A stretch of 64,000 bases of DNA, taken from assembly GCF_964199755.1 (NCBI RefSeq), contig NC_133898.1, positions 103,840,847-103,904,846 on the forward strand. Reading direction: 5' to 3'. Below the pieces are notes generated by a model, which was not told where the DNA came from, made no database searches, and saw only the letters and a list, made by a program, of their open reading frames with translations. The position numbers were made by a program, and so were the translations under genes. Source of the DNA: Larus michahellis. Its lineage: Eukaryota; Chordata; Aves; Charadriiformes; Laridae. Of the stretch, positions 13,828 through 27,485 are shown in pieces; positions within the stretch are counted from its first letter, which is position 1; each line of letters starts with the position of its first letter.

Positions 13828-13844
13828 TTTTTTTTTTTTTTTTT
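13828..13844. repeat. Poly(T) tract
   Basis: T17 homopolymer. Similar tracts are at 19382-19399, 22528-22545, 23631-23656 (two T12 runs separated by AA), 25335-25350, 48901-48916 and 61506-61520. None is followed by a recognisable SINE or processed pseudogene. Confidence 0.9.
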
Positions 13845-14438
13845 GAGCTTTTTTTCCCTCTCTTTCCCTCTAAATGCAGTGAATTCATAGCTGTGTTCCA
13901 GTTTCTTTTGAACTACGCACCAGAGACATCATAAATAACAACCTTGCTGCCATCTCATTAAGAACCAGAAATTTTCCAGCCATTAAGAAACTGAATTCCC
14001 TTCACATTTGCAGGTTGTGCTGTCTCACTGGCAGCTCTCTCTGTAAGGTTCCCTGACATCGCAAGCTTAGTGCAAATCAAATCAAAACCTTAATTCCTCC
14101 TCTGTCTTCTCCCCCAGTTCTTTTAGAAGTGTCACATCCACAACGCTCTATTTTTCACCTCATGTCTCAAGGGTCATCTCCAGTTCCTCCTTCCCTCTCT
14201 TTCCATGTCAGTCAAACCTGTTACCTGTTAAGATCTATTGTTTTTCTTTTCCTCCTTGGAGGCAGTCATGTCCCAGTTTGATTACTGCACTTTTCCTTCT
14301 GGGCCCCTGCTTCACTATATTTTTTTCTAGTCCATACAAAACCAGTCTTCCTTTCTGCCTTGCAAATCCCCTCAAACCTAACTGGTGGGCTAGTTTAGTT
14401 AGTTAAACTAAACTTAGTTTAAGTAATTAAATCTTTCG

Positions 14439-14458
14439 TATATATATATATATATATA
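14439..14458. repeat. (TA)10 microsatellite
   Basis: Uninterrupted TA dinucleotides. A short hairpin, AGTTTAGT (14392-14399) with ACTAAACT (14407-14414), lies just upstream. Confidence 0.9.
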
Positions 14459-15686
14459 AAAAATGTCTTAGGAGAAGCTGGCATCCACACACCAATCCTA
14501 GCTCTTGTTGTGATCTGCTTGTCCTTGCGCCGTCTCGCTAGGGTGGGAAAGAAATTCATATTTAACCAACTTTCAGTGCTTTTGTGTTGGAAACATTAAA
14601 AACCAAGCAGCTGAGCTGGTCAAAAGCAACCAGCTGGGACTCTCTTCTCTAAGCTTCAGACACCGTCATGCCGGCTGCGCTGGGAGGGAACACAAGCACG
14701 GATAAACAGAACCTTCAAAATAATTAGATACCCACAACACTGCAAATAACGTAAATAGGGAGTGGGATGGAGCTGCTCATGACAGATTTTTTCATGGCTG
14801 GTCTGAACTGACTATTAGAACAAACAACAGAGCAGAAGAGTGGACTCAAGGCAAGAGCAGCCTGCACCACCCGTGCAGTCAGATGGAAGTTTTCGTTTCT
14901 TACTTTACGTACACCATGTTGCTGTCCTTCCACAAGGGCAGTACACGGCCCTTAGCAGACAAGCAGAGGATACGCCGTGATAGGGGAGTGGGAACCGTTC
15001 CGGGTGAGCTGCCAGAAAGTAAAACCAAATGGCAGGTGGAAATCCAGCATCCCGGAAATCCAAAACATTACAGAATTAGCAACTAGGATTGCCCCAGACA
15101 TCCAGAACGTTTAGCATCAGGATGCTAAAGAAGTCACCTGGAATATTTGTTATAATCCAAAGTTATTGCTCATAACTTTCCACATCCAGTACCTAGAAAG
15201 AGAACTTTTATCATTACTCATCGTCATTGCAGGCAAGCTTGGAGAATCCAGCTGAGACAATCCTCTCAATATACACTACACAAATTAGGAGATACAATCC
15301 ACATGGTATAAACTGATATAAATGGGATAGAGCTGGGGTTAAGGAGGCTGAAGCAGGTAGGCAATTTGCCACAGATCACCAGAGAAAACCATGGCCACAT
15401 CTCAAACTGAACATAAACTCTCCCAGGCTTTGCAGCATGGTCTTTGAGTGGCAAGAAAGGTAACGTTCAGTGGGGCAGAGCTAATGGCAGCGACAGGGTT
15501 GTGCCTGCTAAGCCAGCATGAATCTGGTATGTTTATTAAGAAGGGAAAATGAATGCATTTCGCTCACTCTTGTCCCAACATTTCCAGCATGTCCCCACAC
15601 CAGGGCTTCTCTGCCCACCGCTGGCACACAGGAGGTCATGGCTCTGTTAGTCACTTCCCGTTCCCCCACCTCATAGGAAGGTGGTC

Positions 15687-16213
15687 TCATGGAATCATAG
15701 GATTGTCTAGGTTAGAAGGGACCTTTAGGATCGAGTCCAACCATTGACCTAACACTGCCAACACCACCACTAAACCACGTCCCTAAGCACCATGTCTACA
15801 CGTCTTTTAAATACCTCCAGGGATGGTGCCTCAACCACTTCCCTGGGCAGCCTGTTCCAATGCTTGATAACCCTTTCGGTGCAAAAATTTTTCCTAATAT
15901 CTGATCGAAACATCTCCTGCTGCATCTTGAGGCCATTTCCTCTTGTCCTATCGCCTGTTACTTGGGAGAAGAGACAGACCCCCACCTCCCTACAACCTCC
16001 TTTCAGGCAGTTGTAGAGAGCGATAATGTCTCCCCTCAGCCTCCTTTTCTCCAGACTAAACAACCCCAGCTCCCTCAGCCGCTCCTCATAAGACTTGTTC
16101 ACCAGCTTCGCTGCCCTTCTCTGGACCTGCTCCAGCACCTCAATGTCTTTCTTTTAGTGAAGGGCCCAAAATTGGACACAGTACTTGAGGTGCAGCCTCA
16201 CTAGTGCTGAGTA
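15687..16213 (-). mobile_element. CR1 LINE 3' fragment, different subfamily
   Basis: About 530 bp. A 122-codon open stretch (16138-15770) includes [30 protein letters not shown] and [20 protein letters not shown], the C-terminus of CR1 ORF2. The 3' UTR (plus strand: CACCACTAAACCACGTCCCT) differs from the other copies, marking a separate subfamily. The tail (TCATGGAATCATAGGATTG) is partly degraded. Confidence 0.92.
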
Positions 16214-16748
16214 TTCTCTTCTCCCTTTGGACAGACCTGCAAGCAACGCTCCTTTATTTGTAATAATGTCAAGCTCTTCCTAAAATTTGTCACTTCAGAG
16301 GAAAAACAGGCATATGAAAAACATTGTAAAATTAGCAGCTTTCCCTACACAACCAAACCCATGATCTCCAGCAAGCAGAGGCCTTCATTTTTCGCTTGCT
16401 CCTGTTATGCAGAAAATATCATGTAATTCAAGTTTGGGAGGAAATAAGAGCAAAACACGGCTGCTTGCATCAGAAGCTGTCCCCTGCCCACCACCAACAT
16501 GATGTGGGCAGTTGTGTAGCCCTGCCTTCATGTGTCCACCTCCCTCCGAGGTCAAGCTCATCAAGAAGAGGGCTGTGAGTTTTCTCAAAGCATCATAGGG
16601 ACACGAAGAGATTAATGGATCAGGAAAAGCCAGTGTCAGCAGTGAAATCTGTTACTGCACCTGCATCATTTCAGAGCTTTTAGACAGCAAATTGTATTTG
16701 CACCCTTCCCCACAACTTCCCAGGGAGAACACACTATTTTAGAGGTCA

Positions 16749-16897
16749 ATTGTGGATGCCCCATCCCTGGAAGTGTTCAAGGCCAGGCTGGATGGGGCTT
16801 TGAGCAGCCTGGTCTAGTGGGAGGTGTCCCTGCCCATGGCAGGGGGGTTGGAACTAGATGATCTTTAAGGTCCCTTCCAAACCAAACCATTCTACGA
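16749..16897 (+). mobile_element. CR1 LINE 3' end fragment
   Basis: About 150 bp starting TGTGGATGCCCCATCCCTGG, with GTCTAGTGGGAGGTGTCCCT, CATGGCAGGGGGGTTGGAAC and a decayed tail ACCATTCTACGA. It begins roughly 535 bp after the CR1 at 15687-16213, in the opposite orientation. Confidence 0.92.
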
Positions 16898-17101
16898 CCA
16901 GAGAAGTCTAGATATAGGCTCAGACCAACAAAACTTCACTGCAAATGGATAGAGGGGTTTGCAATCAGGTTGAAATTCTGGAAATATTTGGCCTTAGGCT
17001 CACATCTGGCTTTAAACTCTGGCAGTTTCTCGTAAGCAGGCAAGACAACGTTTTTCTCGTCATATCTTAACGGTCTTCCCATCATCTCCCAGGCAAAACC
17101 C

Positions 17102-17140
17102 TATTCCACCTACCTCTGACAATATTCCACCTAGCTCTGA
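17102..17140. repeat. 18-bp near-tandem duplication
   Basis: TATTCCACCTACCTCTGA (17102-17119) is repeated as TATTCCACCTAGCTCTGA (17123-17140), with one mismatch. Confidence 0.85.
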
Positions 17141-20100
17141 TGGGATGTGAGCCCTCTTTACTTGGCAGGATTACCCACCTAGCCCCCATTTACCATGCTT
17201 CACCATGCAAGCTGAATGCTGTGCCTGCTTACACAGCCTGAAGACATGACTCCACAGATTTTCATTATTCTCTTTGCAAGCCATTCTGTATCCTTTTGTA
17301 ACGGAGGTAGGTGAAACTGTTTTCCCCCTCCAAGCCCCAGAGTATTTTAATTTTTTAAACATTGAGTAAAACAAATTTAAAAAAATCATGTTTAGTGACT
17401 GCTTTTACCTATACTTATGCCTAAGTAGCAGATTAATGAGAAATTTGTATGTCAGAACACAGAAGTAGAAGGTTTTGCCCGCAATCTGTTGTGAAAAAGC
17501 ATTTATTTCTGACTGTATTGAGCCACATCTGTGGCTCACCGTGCAACCTGACAGCTGCCACTAGTGGTGTGACCTCCTGAGCGATCCTCGTTAGTACAGC
17601 TTCTTACCCTATCATTTAAGAAAAAGAAATGTCTACAGAATAGCTCCCAAATGTGCGCCTCTGCCTACAACTAAAATTCAAGGGATGAGGCAAAAGACAG
17701 AACATCTGGCAGAGAATGGTACATTTTGTGCGCTCATCAGCGGTGAAGAGCAAATAAAACATGTTCTGGAAATAGAAAAATGACTTCTTCCAAATCAGGC
17801 GAGACGATAAGAATATACGCCTGCTCTGAAAAGGAAAAGCAAGTGACTGGCTGCATGCAAAGTCAAATTGCTCCAGTCAAAGGCAAGGTACCTCCCCAGG
17901 CTGGATGCTGCTCAGCAGGCAGAGGAAGCGCTCCCTCTGCCACAACGGCTGGGGGTCCTGGAGAAGGGAAACGCCTTCCCTCCAGGATAGACTTCGGGCG
18001 TTATTTAAGGGAGTAAGGCCAAAAAAATATTTTGCCTTTTTGACTTTCTTGTTGCGTATCTTTTTAGGCTCTTCGATGCTGTGTCCTTGAACTGAAAGCT
18101 CAGAAAGCAACTGCAGGAAACTGAATTTTTACTCTTCTCCAGTCTTTCGTCAGGAACAAAAGCATTTGCTTACTGAAATACCTGTGGAGAAACACAAAGC
18201 AACACTTCAATCACCCATTCCAAATCAGAAACACAAGGTAAAGACCAAACAACTGGGAGCCTGCTCAAGGATCATAAATTTCCTTATGAAACTCCATTCC
18301 TCTAAAAAGTTTCTGTTCCTGAAAGTACTATTAAAAAAATGAAAAAATTAAATGGTCCCCCCTTTGAAGCAAACTCTGCAATGGCAGAAAGAAATTAATT
18401 AAAGTGACCAGAGTACTGTTTTGAGTGTGTTTTCAGTGGTCATGAAATGTATTGAACTTATTCAACTGACAGCTCTGAAAAGTAAAACCTTCTATTGCTA
18501 GGAAGAGCTGAACGGGAGACAGAAAATGCTTCTTGCTTAGCTCCAGGCATGTCTCTTTAACCCTAACGTGTTTGGGGAACATACTTAGAGGGGAGAAGAC
18601 AGTTCAGTCATCACATCAGAAATTAATCAAGTATCCAAGCATCCATTTTGGATATCCAAGTATCCCAAAATCATTTGCCATAAATGATTAGGTTGCGTTT
18701 AAACTGTTAACAGGAACAGGAGTTTTCTCATTCTGTAGTCAACCAAATCTGCCAAGCAAAAGAAATTTTTGTCGCTTTGTTTGGCTGTATAATAAATTGC
18801 ATATTACAATTTGTGAATAGTTACTTATGATTATAAAATAATAATTAAAATATGAAATAGACCAGTTTTATGGCATCAATCCAAAATCATTTGCTGCAGC
18901 ACATAAGCTAGGGTATGAAAATTGCTGAAGCCAGAGTTTTGCTCCGGCTGTAAAATCACAAGACTAGAATACAAAACACAGCGTTCAAATACAAAGACGT
19001 TTATGAACCTTAAATACCTGTGTTTAGAGACTATGATGAGATCTGTGATGCTCAGAACAAGAGAAAGGTCTTACAAAGTATACACAATCTTATTCTTTGG
19101 TTGATTAGAAATTATAAACATAGTTTGTATTTGGAGCATTTCATCTCATCTTCAAGATCTCTCATAGAGGAGTATGGAGATAAAACATGGGGCTCGCTTT
19201 GGCTTTCACAACACGGAAATCAATCAAGTATCTATACACAGTCCAAAGGGACGATAAATCGTGTTTGTCACAGCTACAACCAATTTTCTGCAAACAAGAG
19301 ATGTAACAATTTACAGAACCTCAGATGCCCTATATTTATCCTTTCTCTGAGAGCTAGAAGTGAAGACAGAATCCACCCCTCTTTTTTTTTTTTTTTTTTA
19401 ATGAGCATCTTTTTTAATAGATCTCTTTTTTTTTAGTGGTAGATTTCTTACTGCAGCTGAACCTTTTGCTTGAGGCAGAAGATGTTTGAAACATTTGAAA
19501 CAGAGCGCTCTGCGCTCCATGGAGTGACCTAGATTATACTTCATATAAATGAAGTTATTATATTAATCTCAACATTCATCACGAGGTATGACAAAGTTTA
19601 AAATGGCTTAGATTTGTTATGAAAAACAATATTATGAAAAATCCTTCCTATTATACGTGTTTAATTTACTACCTCCTTCTACATATATATTCTAGTTACA
19701 AGACATGTTTTCTTTGTTGGTAAATATTAGAACAATATGAGAGAATAAATTAGAAAAAAATGTGTGCTGCTGCGAACTCTTAGTTGCAGAATTAACTTGC
19801 TTCCACTGCATTGCCTAGATAATTCACTCATCTATATACCCTAATAAATATTCACGCAGGTCAGTCTCAAGCACAGATCTGTATGGGGCCGATGTTTCTG
19901 GAGCCGAGAAAACATGAGAGTCATTTTCCCTGCATCGTGTCCCGCCACCTTTGGTTACGCCCGGCCGAAATTACCCGGTACCCAATTAGAGCCCAGTTAG
20001 CTGGCAGCAGCCTTCATTGCAGGTTCGAGGAGAGACGTGAACTCCTGCTTCTGTGTGCGTAGGGAGACTCATTAGCCGCATTGCAACAGTGACCGAGCAA

Positions 20101-22038
20101 GTCTCTGGAGCACCGGGACCGAAAACACGACTTGAAGGCTGAGCTAGAAATAAACCACATACAAAAAAGACCTAGGAAGAAGAAATACCAGAGGGGTAGA
20201 AGAACATCCATGCGCAGGAATATTGAACACAGGAGGACTCTCCAGTTTAGGAAAGCAATAACTGAAGAAGGACAGCTAGGACCTGGTATATTGAGAAGGT
20301 GAAAACAACAGTTAGTTGCTGTTTCTCATCATACAACATAATGATACGATCAGGCATCGAGCTTAAAATAACAGAAAGGAAGTGGTTTTTTTCCCATAAT
20401 ACATAATCACATCATGGGAACTACTGTTACACAAGCAAGTGAAAGTGAAAAACATAAATTACTTCAAAAACTGTTTTAAAAATTCATGGACTGCCCAGAG
20501 AAGGATCATTGCCCGCTTGTTCTCTTCCTTTTCCTGAGCATCCGGCCAGTTACAGCTGCCAGGGATGAGATATGGACTAGGAAGCTACAGGACTCACTCA
20601 CTCAGCTTCATTAGGTAGAAAGCACTCATCTCAATTCAAAATGCCCAGGGAGCTCAAAGCAGCAGCAATAACAATGAGAATTTAAGATTTGCCTATCAGA
20701 ACAAATAATATACTGAATAAGCAATAAGTATGTATCAAGCTTGTTATTGCCGTTCTATGCTCTGAGAATTAGAGCTGGGATTGAGACATGGCAAACAGCT
20801 CCAGTATTTCTCACCTGAATTACAGAGCTTCTTTCAAACAGAAGGTCTTTCAAAACAGAAGGAATCATCACTAGTTTGCGTGCCTAATATTTAGTTATTT
20901 TTATTTGGATTGAAACAAGCAAAGAAATCCAGGCTCCAGATGCCCTTGTGATGCCCATAAATGCAATTTAGTGCACCGAAACCCAATACATTGAAATAAT
21001 CTTTATAAATAATTATGAACTGACACTTAAGAGCTAACATAGCTGAAATGACAAATTAGGAATGTCATCTCATGATATGCGTTAGCCCAGTGTCACTCAA
21101 AGCCAATGTATTTTTACTCATATCAAATTAGAATTGCCAGCTACTGTGGATGTTTTTCCCTGAACAAGGCAGAGCTGAGAGTTCTGCAAAGAGAAACATG
21201 ACGCTAAAGCATTTCTTTTGGAGTAATGCACAAGCCATCTGCGTGTGCCAGTAATGTTGGATATGGCAGAAGGGCTGCTGTATGTCAAAATCCTCACATG
21301 ACAGAAGCTTATCTTTGGGAAACAAAAACATAAAGGCTAATAAAAAGGTCTTTCATAAGCTGGCAAAAAGATGACAAGGGTGACTGCAGGAGACTTGGAT
21401 GACAACAAAAGAAATAACCGTGCTGTTCTTCAGAAGTCCCAGGGACTGGGGTAGAGCTTTCTGGACTCTTGAGAAGAGCAACACGACGAATTAGAGGTCT
21501 TGTCAGACACCAAAGCATCCTTCTCATGTAGGTGTATGTGAAACAGAAATGCAGTACATGGAGCAGTAGGTATGGAATGATCCTTTGGGGGGAAAAAAAA
21601 AATAAAATAATTCTCACCTGGTTCTACTTTTTGTTCCGTCAGTGGTCAATATTTGCTGCTGGCTCTGCCTCCTTCTCAGCTAATCATCTTAAACGCCTCC
21701 TTTCTCCTTTCTTCAGGCAGGCCTCACTGAATCTGCCTTGGTTTTGCAGATGCAGAAACGTTCATGCAGCTTTCCCAGGCAGTGGGTTTTGAACTGCTGT
21801 CACTCGTGGGCTTCTAATTCAACATAAGGAGTGACCGGATCAGCAACAGGGACAACAGTTACTCTCCTTTAGCCACGGCTCGGACATTGCTAATTGAAAT
21901 CAAGTCTATGAAATGATACCATGCCCGACAGACCCAAGCTGTTGGATCTATTTTCATTTACGTGCATCAGTGAAACCTTAAAATGAATGTCCTTAAGGTT
22001 GTTATCACCAGCTGGAAAGGTGCAAACAGTTTGCATTT

Positions 22039-22068
22039 CAGCCCACTCGCCTGCAGCCCACTCGCCTG
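22039..22068. repeat. 15-bp exact tandem duplication
   Basis: CAGCCCACTCGCCTG occurs twice without a gap, at 22039-22053 and 22054-22068. Confidence 0.9.
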
Positions 22069-24428
22069 CCTAAAACCCAGAAGCATCCAGCTGGTTTCAA
22101 GGAACAGCCGGGATTCCCCTGCCTATTGTTATGGCTGCAATGGCACATCATCAACGCAAAAGGAAGAGCCAGCAAGTGAGGGCCCCTATTCAAACAGGAG
22201 CTTCTGCATAGTCAAAGATCCTGAAAAGTTTGTGGACAGCAAGAGAACTCAGACAGTAAGGGAGGCACAGACTTCAGCTCAGGGTTATTTAGCATGTAAT
22301 TTGATTTCATGTGTTTTCCTGCTTTGTATTCATTGATTTCAAATCCTTCCCCAGTGCCCATTTCTGCCACAATAGCGATGGTAAATTGCCAGCTCATATT
22401 GGATAGGCAAGTGGCCAGCTGAGACTACGGACATAATTAACGTGTCTATTTTAACATACACCCCCCAAACCTTCAATTTATACAACAACATATCTATGTA
22501 AGAACACCTTCTGGTCACAGTCCTTTCTTTTTTTTTTTTTTTTTTATCATCTGCCCCTCATATTTGTTACATTCACTCATCACAACATCTCATAATTTAA
22601 AATTGTAAGCTGTTGAGGGGAAAAAGCCCACATTCTGTCTTGCTCTATTCTTGTGCAATGAGACCATGAACAATGAGACCCTGCCACAATAGCTCCTCTG
22701 GAAATTATTACACAAAATAATATTGTTATAACCTTCCAACCATTTCCTTATCATTTCGAAGTTTTGGGTTTTTTGCCGTGATTTTTTAAGCTGAGCTATG
22801 GCCGCTCCTGTCTGATTTGCATTCAGACGTGAATAAGATGCCAAGCGCTGCACCTCTGTACACTTTGCACCGTGTGCTCCTTACAGCCTGCATCTTCCAT
22901 CGAGAAAAGCGTGCTGTAGCAGCAGCAGATTGAATGAATCGGGACAGTTTTTGTCCTTCAGGGAAAGACGCCTTGTTTTTGTCATGCTCCCAGTCTGTCG
23001 ATGCTCCAAAGTTAGCATCATACGGCATCTCAGTATAGCGGTGATAAGAAATGGAGATTGTGTTCTTCTTTGGGGAAAAACAATCTTTGATGCAACATCT
23101 ATGGATCAAAATGTTGCAACTCTGGTGAGCAGTTGTCATTTAATCAACCTTCAGCTTCTCGCAGACCAATGAAGGAAGCAGATGGGTCTCCACATGTTCC
23201 TGGTGCATATTTTCCCTCTTCCCGATTCCCTGAAGACAGAACACGCAAAATGAGACAATGACAACATGAAGTTCATATGAATGTTTCCACTCAGCCAAAC
23301 CTATCTTGAAGAGCAAACCTGACATCAAAAACCCGTCCAGGGAGTGTTTTCCACTGAAACCCTGCTCAGAGAGAACACGCACAAATGGAAAGTCCTGCTG
23401 CCTGCCAAGGAAAAAAGCTTTTGGGGTTGAATCACCCCTCCATTAGTAGCTGTGAATAGCCTGTAATCATGAATGCTATGCCCTGAAACGATCACTTTGT
23501 ACTATTTTGATTATGGCCAATGATATTTTTAATATTTTTTTTTAAGCTAAACAACCAGGTTTAACGTCACAATTCTTTTGATAGTGTGATTCTGGGCATT
23601 AATAGAATTGAAAATCTGTACAGGAATTTATTTTTTTTTTTTAATTTTTTTTTTTTGAGATATTTGTCTTCTAATAAACTTGAGCTATAAACGAAGTCCC
23701 TCAGACGTCACCCACAAGACCTCTTGTTTTTCTAGGGCTCTGATGGCTTTTTCTGATGCATGCAGCCAACAGCCCTCTTTCTTAGCTCACTACTCCGCAA
23801 CAGTTCACCCATGCAGAAAATAAACATATTGATGCTTTTATCCCTCCCTTCCCTCTTCCAAAGCCATTCTGTGACCCCAAGGACCAGGCTGGGCTCCTTT
23901 CAGTGCTGCCAACTGCTCTGAATGGTGACCAACAGCAGGAGCGACTGCCAACAGAAACCTCACGCTCCTTTCTTCGCCCTTGGGAAGTTAAGATTTTACC
24001 ACTCACTTACAAACATCCCACAGAGGCTGGTTTGGAAGTATATGTTGATTAGACTTCAGTCTTCACCTGGCAGAACAAACAGATTCAGAGTAACCCAAGG
24101 CTTTAATCGTTTTCCCTCTGCAGGCACAATCTGGCTGTAGAGCTAATTCATGCGGTAGATTCTGCTCAGTGAAGCACTGCAAATTACTCACACAAGCAAA
24201 AAACCACTTCCAGAGAGTAGATTCAGGTTAAGCATCATTCAAGGGTTTGCATGCAAGGCTCTCACCACACTGAACCACAAAGACATTAACACCACGATAC
24301 ATTGAAAAGATACACCAAAGGCATTTATTTATTTAGAGAAGAGACAATTTTTCATTCCCAAAACAATCATTCAGCGACAGTTGAAAATTAAAACTCTTCA
24401 AAAGCACCCCAGAATAGCACGTGGTGGT

Positions 24429-24484
24429 GATGTCTGTTTAAATATTAAATTAAATTTAATATTTAATTAAAATATTTAGACATC
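24429..24484. repeat. 56-bp AT-rich inverted repeat (hairpin)
   Basis: The core is a perfect inverted repeat, AATATTAAATT (24441-24451), one A, then AATTTAATATT (24453-24463). An outer pair, GATGTCT (24429-24435) and AGACATC (24478-24484), is also complementary, giving an imperfect longer stem with internal loops. Intergenic; function unknown. Confidence 0.85.
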
Positions 24485-26238
24485 CAGAATTGAAGGGAAT
24501 GCCAACAACCTTCAACTTACTGGTAGAGAGGAAGTAAGATACTTCTAGTATATTCCTACCATTTAATTTTAGTTCAAACAATTAAAAACATTAGTCCCAA
24601 TCAACTTATCTCCTTGTGCAGCTCTACCCTGAGCATTCCACTTCATGCAAGATCTCTGAGCTTTCTAAGCAGCTGGTCAAGGTACCCTGCACAGTCCTCC
24701 TGCCTGGCAGAGCGGAATTCATAATCCTCATCTGAAAGAAGTCACAAAGAACAAAGACTTTAGGCGGCTACTATGAATCGCAGCTCGGTGAAGACATCAG
24801 TTGGTGCCAATTGCAGTATAAATCTTGCTCAGTAAAGTAGAAAAGGTCTATTCACTTCTGTATAATGTCAGCTTAACAATGTCTGACAAAAATGGTCTTT
24901 CCTAAAGCTTGGGATGCACTCATTTAGACGTCTTCTTCCAGGTTTATGGACAACATCAGGTCTTAGCAATTAAATGTTCTTTGTAGTTACGATGATTAAG
25001 AAGGTGACAACTGAACAAATAACTCTATATATAAGGGTACTGCTTTCTTTTCTGTTTTAAGATATTGTTCTTGCAGGCTACAGAAACACTTCTCAGGTAA
25101 TTTTTGTTAGAGAAAATGGTTCTTGCACCCATCCTCAATGAGGAAGAATAGCGACTTGGACAGGTTTAGATCTACTAACACGAAGGGAAAAAAAGTAACT
25201 TATTGGGAACAAACTTCATCGCTGGCAGTAAGCTCCAACTGACTTTAAGAAATTTTAATAAGAGACTATCATTACAAAATGCAGCATTTTTCCAAACAGT
25301 TTAAATGTGATTAAAAGCATTTTTAAAAAATTCCTTTTTTTTTTTTTTTTAACATTACCCAGAAATACTGGATCGCTACAGCTGAAGAGTGGAAGTAAAA
25401 TTTCTGAAACAGCACTAAATTCTAATAAGGAGAAAGGATTTCTGGAGTTTGTTACATGTTGAAAAATTAGATCAAGTACTAACTAGCCTTTAGAGAAACT
25501 AGATCTGAACTGAGAACCGAGAGTGTTGGTGGCTGGGATTACTGCAGAGATTTGAGCAGCTTTCCTGGAGAAATGGGCTTAGTGTGTTTCAAATTCTACA
25601 CAACAGAAAATGTAATAAGTATTGAACCTACCATGTAATGAAATCATCATGTGGGAAGAACATTGCTTGCAAAAATAGGCAAGGTCTGTTACCACTACAG
25701 CTATTGTTTTTTCAGACATAAAAACCATTTATCAAAAGCACTTTAGCAGAAGCAGTTTTACAGCTGTCTTACATACTTAAGTAGTGTTGGACAGGTGAAC
25801 TTCTTTAAAATAATTTTCAGCTACCTACAGGAAACAAGTGGCTCCTCTCTCCTCTGCCATCAAACTTGATACACCTTAAACATCAGATAAAACAAAATGC
25901 AGGCCTTTCAAATCCCCAGGAGAATACCCTAACGGCGTGATATAAAATACCAGCTCTACTGAAGAGCTGCCACCCACCACACAGTGGCTGCTGCTCAACT
26001 GAATGCCATTCATGTGTTAGGTGACTTGGGCTTTAGAGGAATGGATGGGATCTAGGTGACCCAAACCTGCATTCAGACAGCTGTTTAGCTCAGCGGGACA
26101 CAGGAGGCTCCAGCCACGCTCAGACATTGAGGAAACTTTAAAACTGAAAAGGAACATACACTTATGTCAAGCACCAAAACCATCTGTCTAAATTTAGTGT
26201 CAAGGTACACAAATAGGAAGCTGATTTCCCTCAGCTCC

Positions 26239-27485
26239 TCATAGAATCACAGAATCTTCATGGTTGGAAAGGACCTTTGAGATCATCGAGTCCAACCAAA
26301 CAACCTGCAATCTCTGCCACTAGAGCATGCCCTGAAGTGCCACATCTAGACGTTTCTTAAATACCTCTAGGGATGGTGACTCAACCACCTCCCTGGGCAG
26401 GCTGTTCCAGTGCCTGACCACTCTTTCAGTAACGGAATTCTTCCTAATGTCTAATCTAAACCTCCCCTGCCGCAACTTCAGACCATTTCCTCTGGTCCTG
26501 TCCTTATTCACCTGGGAGAAGAGGCCAACACCCACCTCTCTCCAACCTCCTTTCAGGGAGTTGTAGAGGGCAATGAGGTCTCCCCTCAGCCTCCTCTTCT
26601 CCAAGCTAAACATGCCCAGCTCCCTCGGCCTCTCCTCATATGACCTGGTCTCCAGACCCCTCACCAGCCTGGTAGCTCTCCTCTGGACACGCTCCAGCAC
26701 TTCAATGTCCCTCTTGTACAGAGGGGCCCAGAACTGAACACAGGACTCAAGGTGAGGCCTCACCAGTGCCGAGTACAGAGGCACGATCACTTCCCTGCTC
26801 CTGCTGGCCACGCTAGTCCTGATACAAGCCAGAATGCTGTTGGCCGCCTTGGCCACCTGGGCACACTGCTGGCTCATGTTAAGCTGGCCGTCCACCAGCT
26901 CCCCCAGGTCCTTTTCTGCTGGGCAGCTTTCCAGCCACTCTGCCCCAAGCCTGTAGCGTTGCTTGGGGTTGTTGTGACCGAAATGCAGGACCCGGCACTT
27001 GGCCTTGTTAAGCCTCATACAGTTGGCCTTGGCCCATCGATCCAGCCTGTCCAGGTCCCTCTGTAGAGCCTTCCTACCCTCAAGCAGATCAACACTCCCA
27101 CCTAGTTTGGTGTCATCTGCAAACTTACTGAGGGTGCACTCAATCCCCTCATCCAGATCATTGATAAAGATATTAAACAAAACCGGCCCCAAAACTGAGC
27201 CCCGAGGGACACCACTGGTGACCGGCCGCCAAGAGGATTTCACCCCATTAATCACAACTCTCTGGGCACAGCCATCCAGCCAGTTTTTAACCCAGCGAAG
27301 AGCACACTTGTCTGTGCCATGATTCGCCAGCTTCTCCAGGAGAATGCTGTGGGGGACGGTGTCAAAGGCCTTACCAAAGTCCAGACAGACAACATCCACA
27401 GCCTTCCCCGTATCCAGAAGGGGGGTCACATGGTCACAGAAAGAGATCAGGTTGGTTAAGCAGGAAAGGGACAGACAGACTCCTC
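26239..27485 (-). mobile_element. CR1 LINE, 5'-truncated, long open reading frame
   Basis: On the minus strand the element ends with GATTCTATGATTCTATGA (26256-26239), the octamer-type tail of CR1 instead of poly(A). It is preceded by GGTTGGACTCGATGATCTC, a CR1 3' UTR motif. It covers about 1.25 kb of the 3' part of ORF2 plus the short 3' UTR. The 5' boundary is a truncation near 27470-27495, where similarity to the CR1 protein (SCLTNLISF) begins. It lies downstream of PRIM2 in the same orientation. The 3' half is closely similar to the copy at 39651-40665. Confidence 0.93.

Larger units (their letters stand above)
11595..15686. other. Intergenic, possible conserved non-coding DNA
   Basis: No gene recognised. 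The part around 12230-13330 is repeat-free and rich in TAATTA/ATTA-type words, so it is a candidate conserved non-coding block. A poly(T) tract and a TA microsatellite follow at 13.8 and 14.4 kb. Confidence 0.4.
16898..26238. other. Intergenic, mostly featureless
   Basis: 9.3 kb without a recognisable gene or LINE copy. It contains poly(T) tracts, two short tandem duplications and the AT hairpin at 24429-24484. The longest ORF (138 codons, 19020-19436) includes a poly(T)-encoded phenylalanine run and is not credible as a gene. Confidence 0.55.

Noticed and set aside
14271..14310. TGTCCCAGTTTGATTACTGC as an LTR start
   Set aside because: No matching LTR body, end or target duplication follows.
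19020..19436. 138-codon plus-strand ORF
   Set aside because: Its end is a phenylalanine run encoded by a poly(T) tract; no motif, and composition matches surrounding intergenic DNA.
22786..23139. 117-codon minus-strand ORF downstream of PRIM2
   Set aside because: No family motif, no plausible exon boundaries, overlaps another chance ORF on the other strand.
26752..27322. Plus-strand ORFs of 104 and 107 codons
   Set aside because: They are antisense shadows of the CR1 reverse transcriptase frame.
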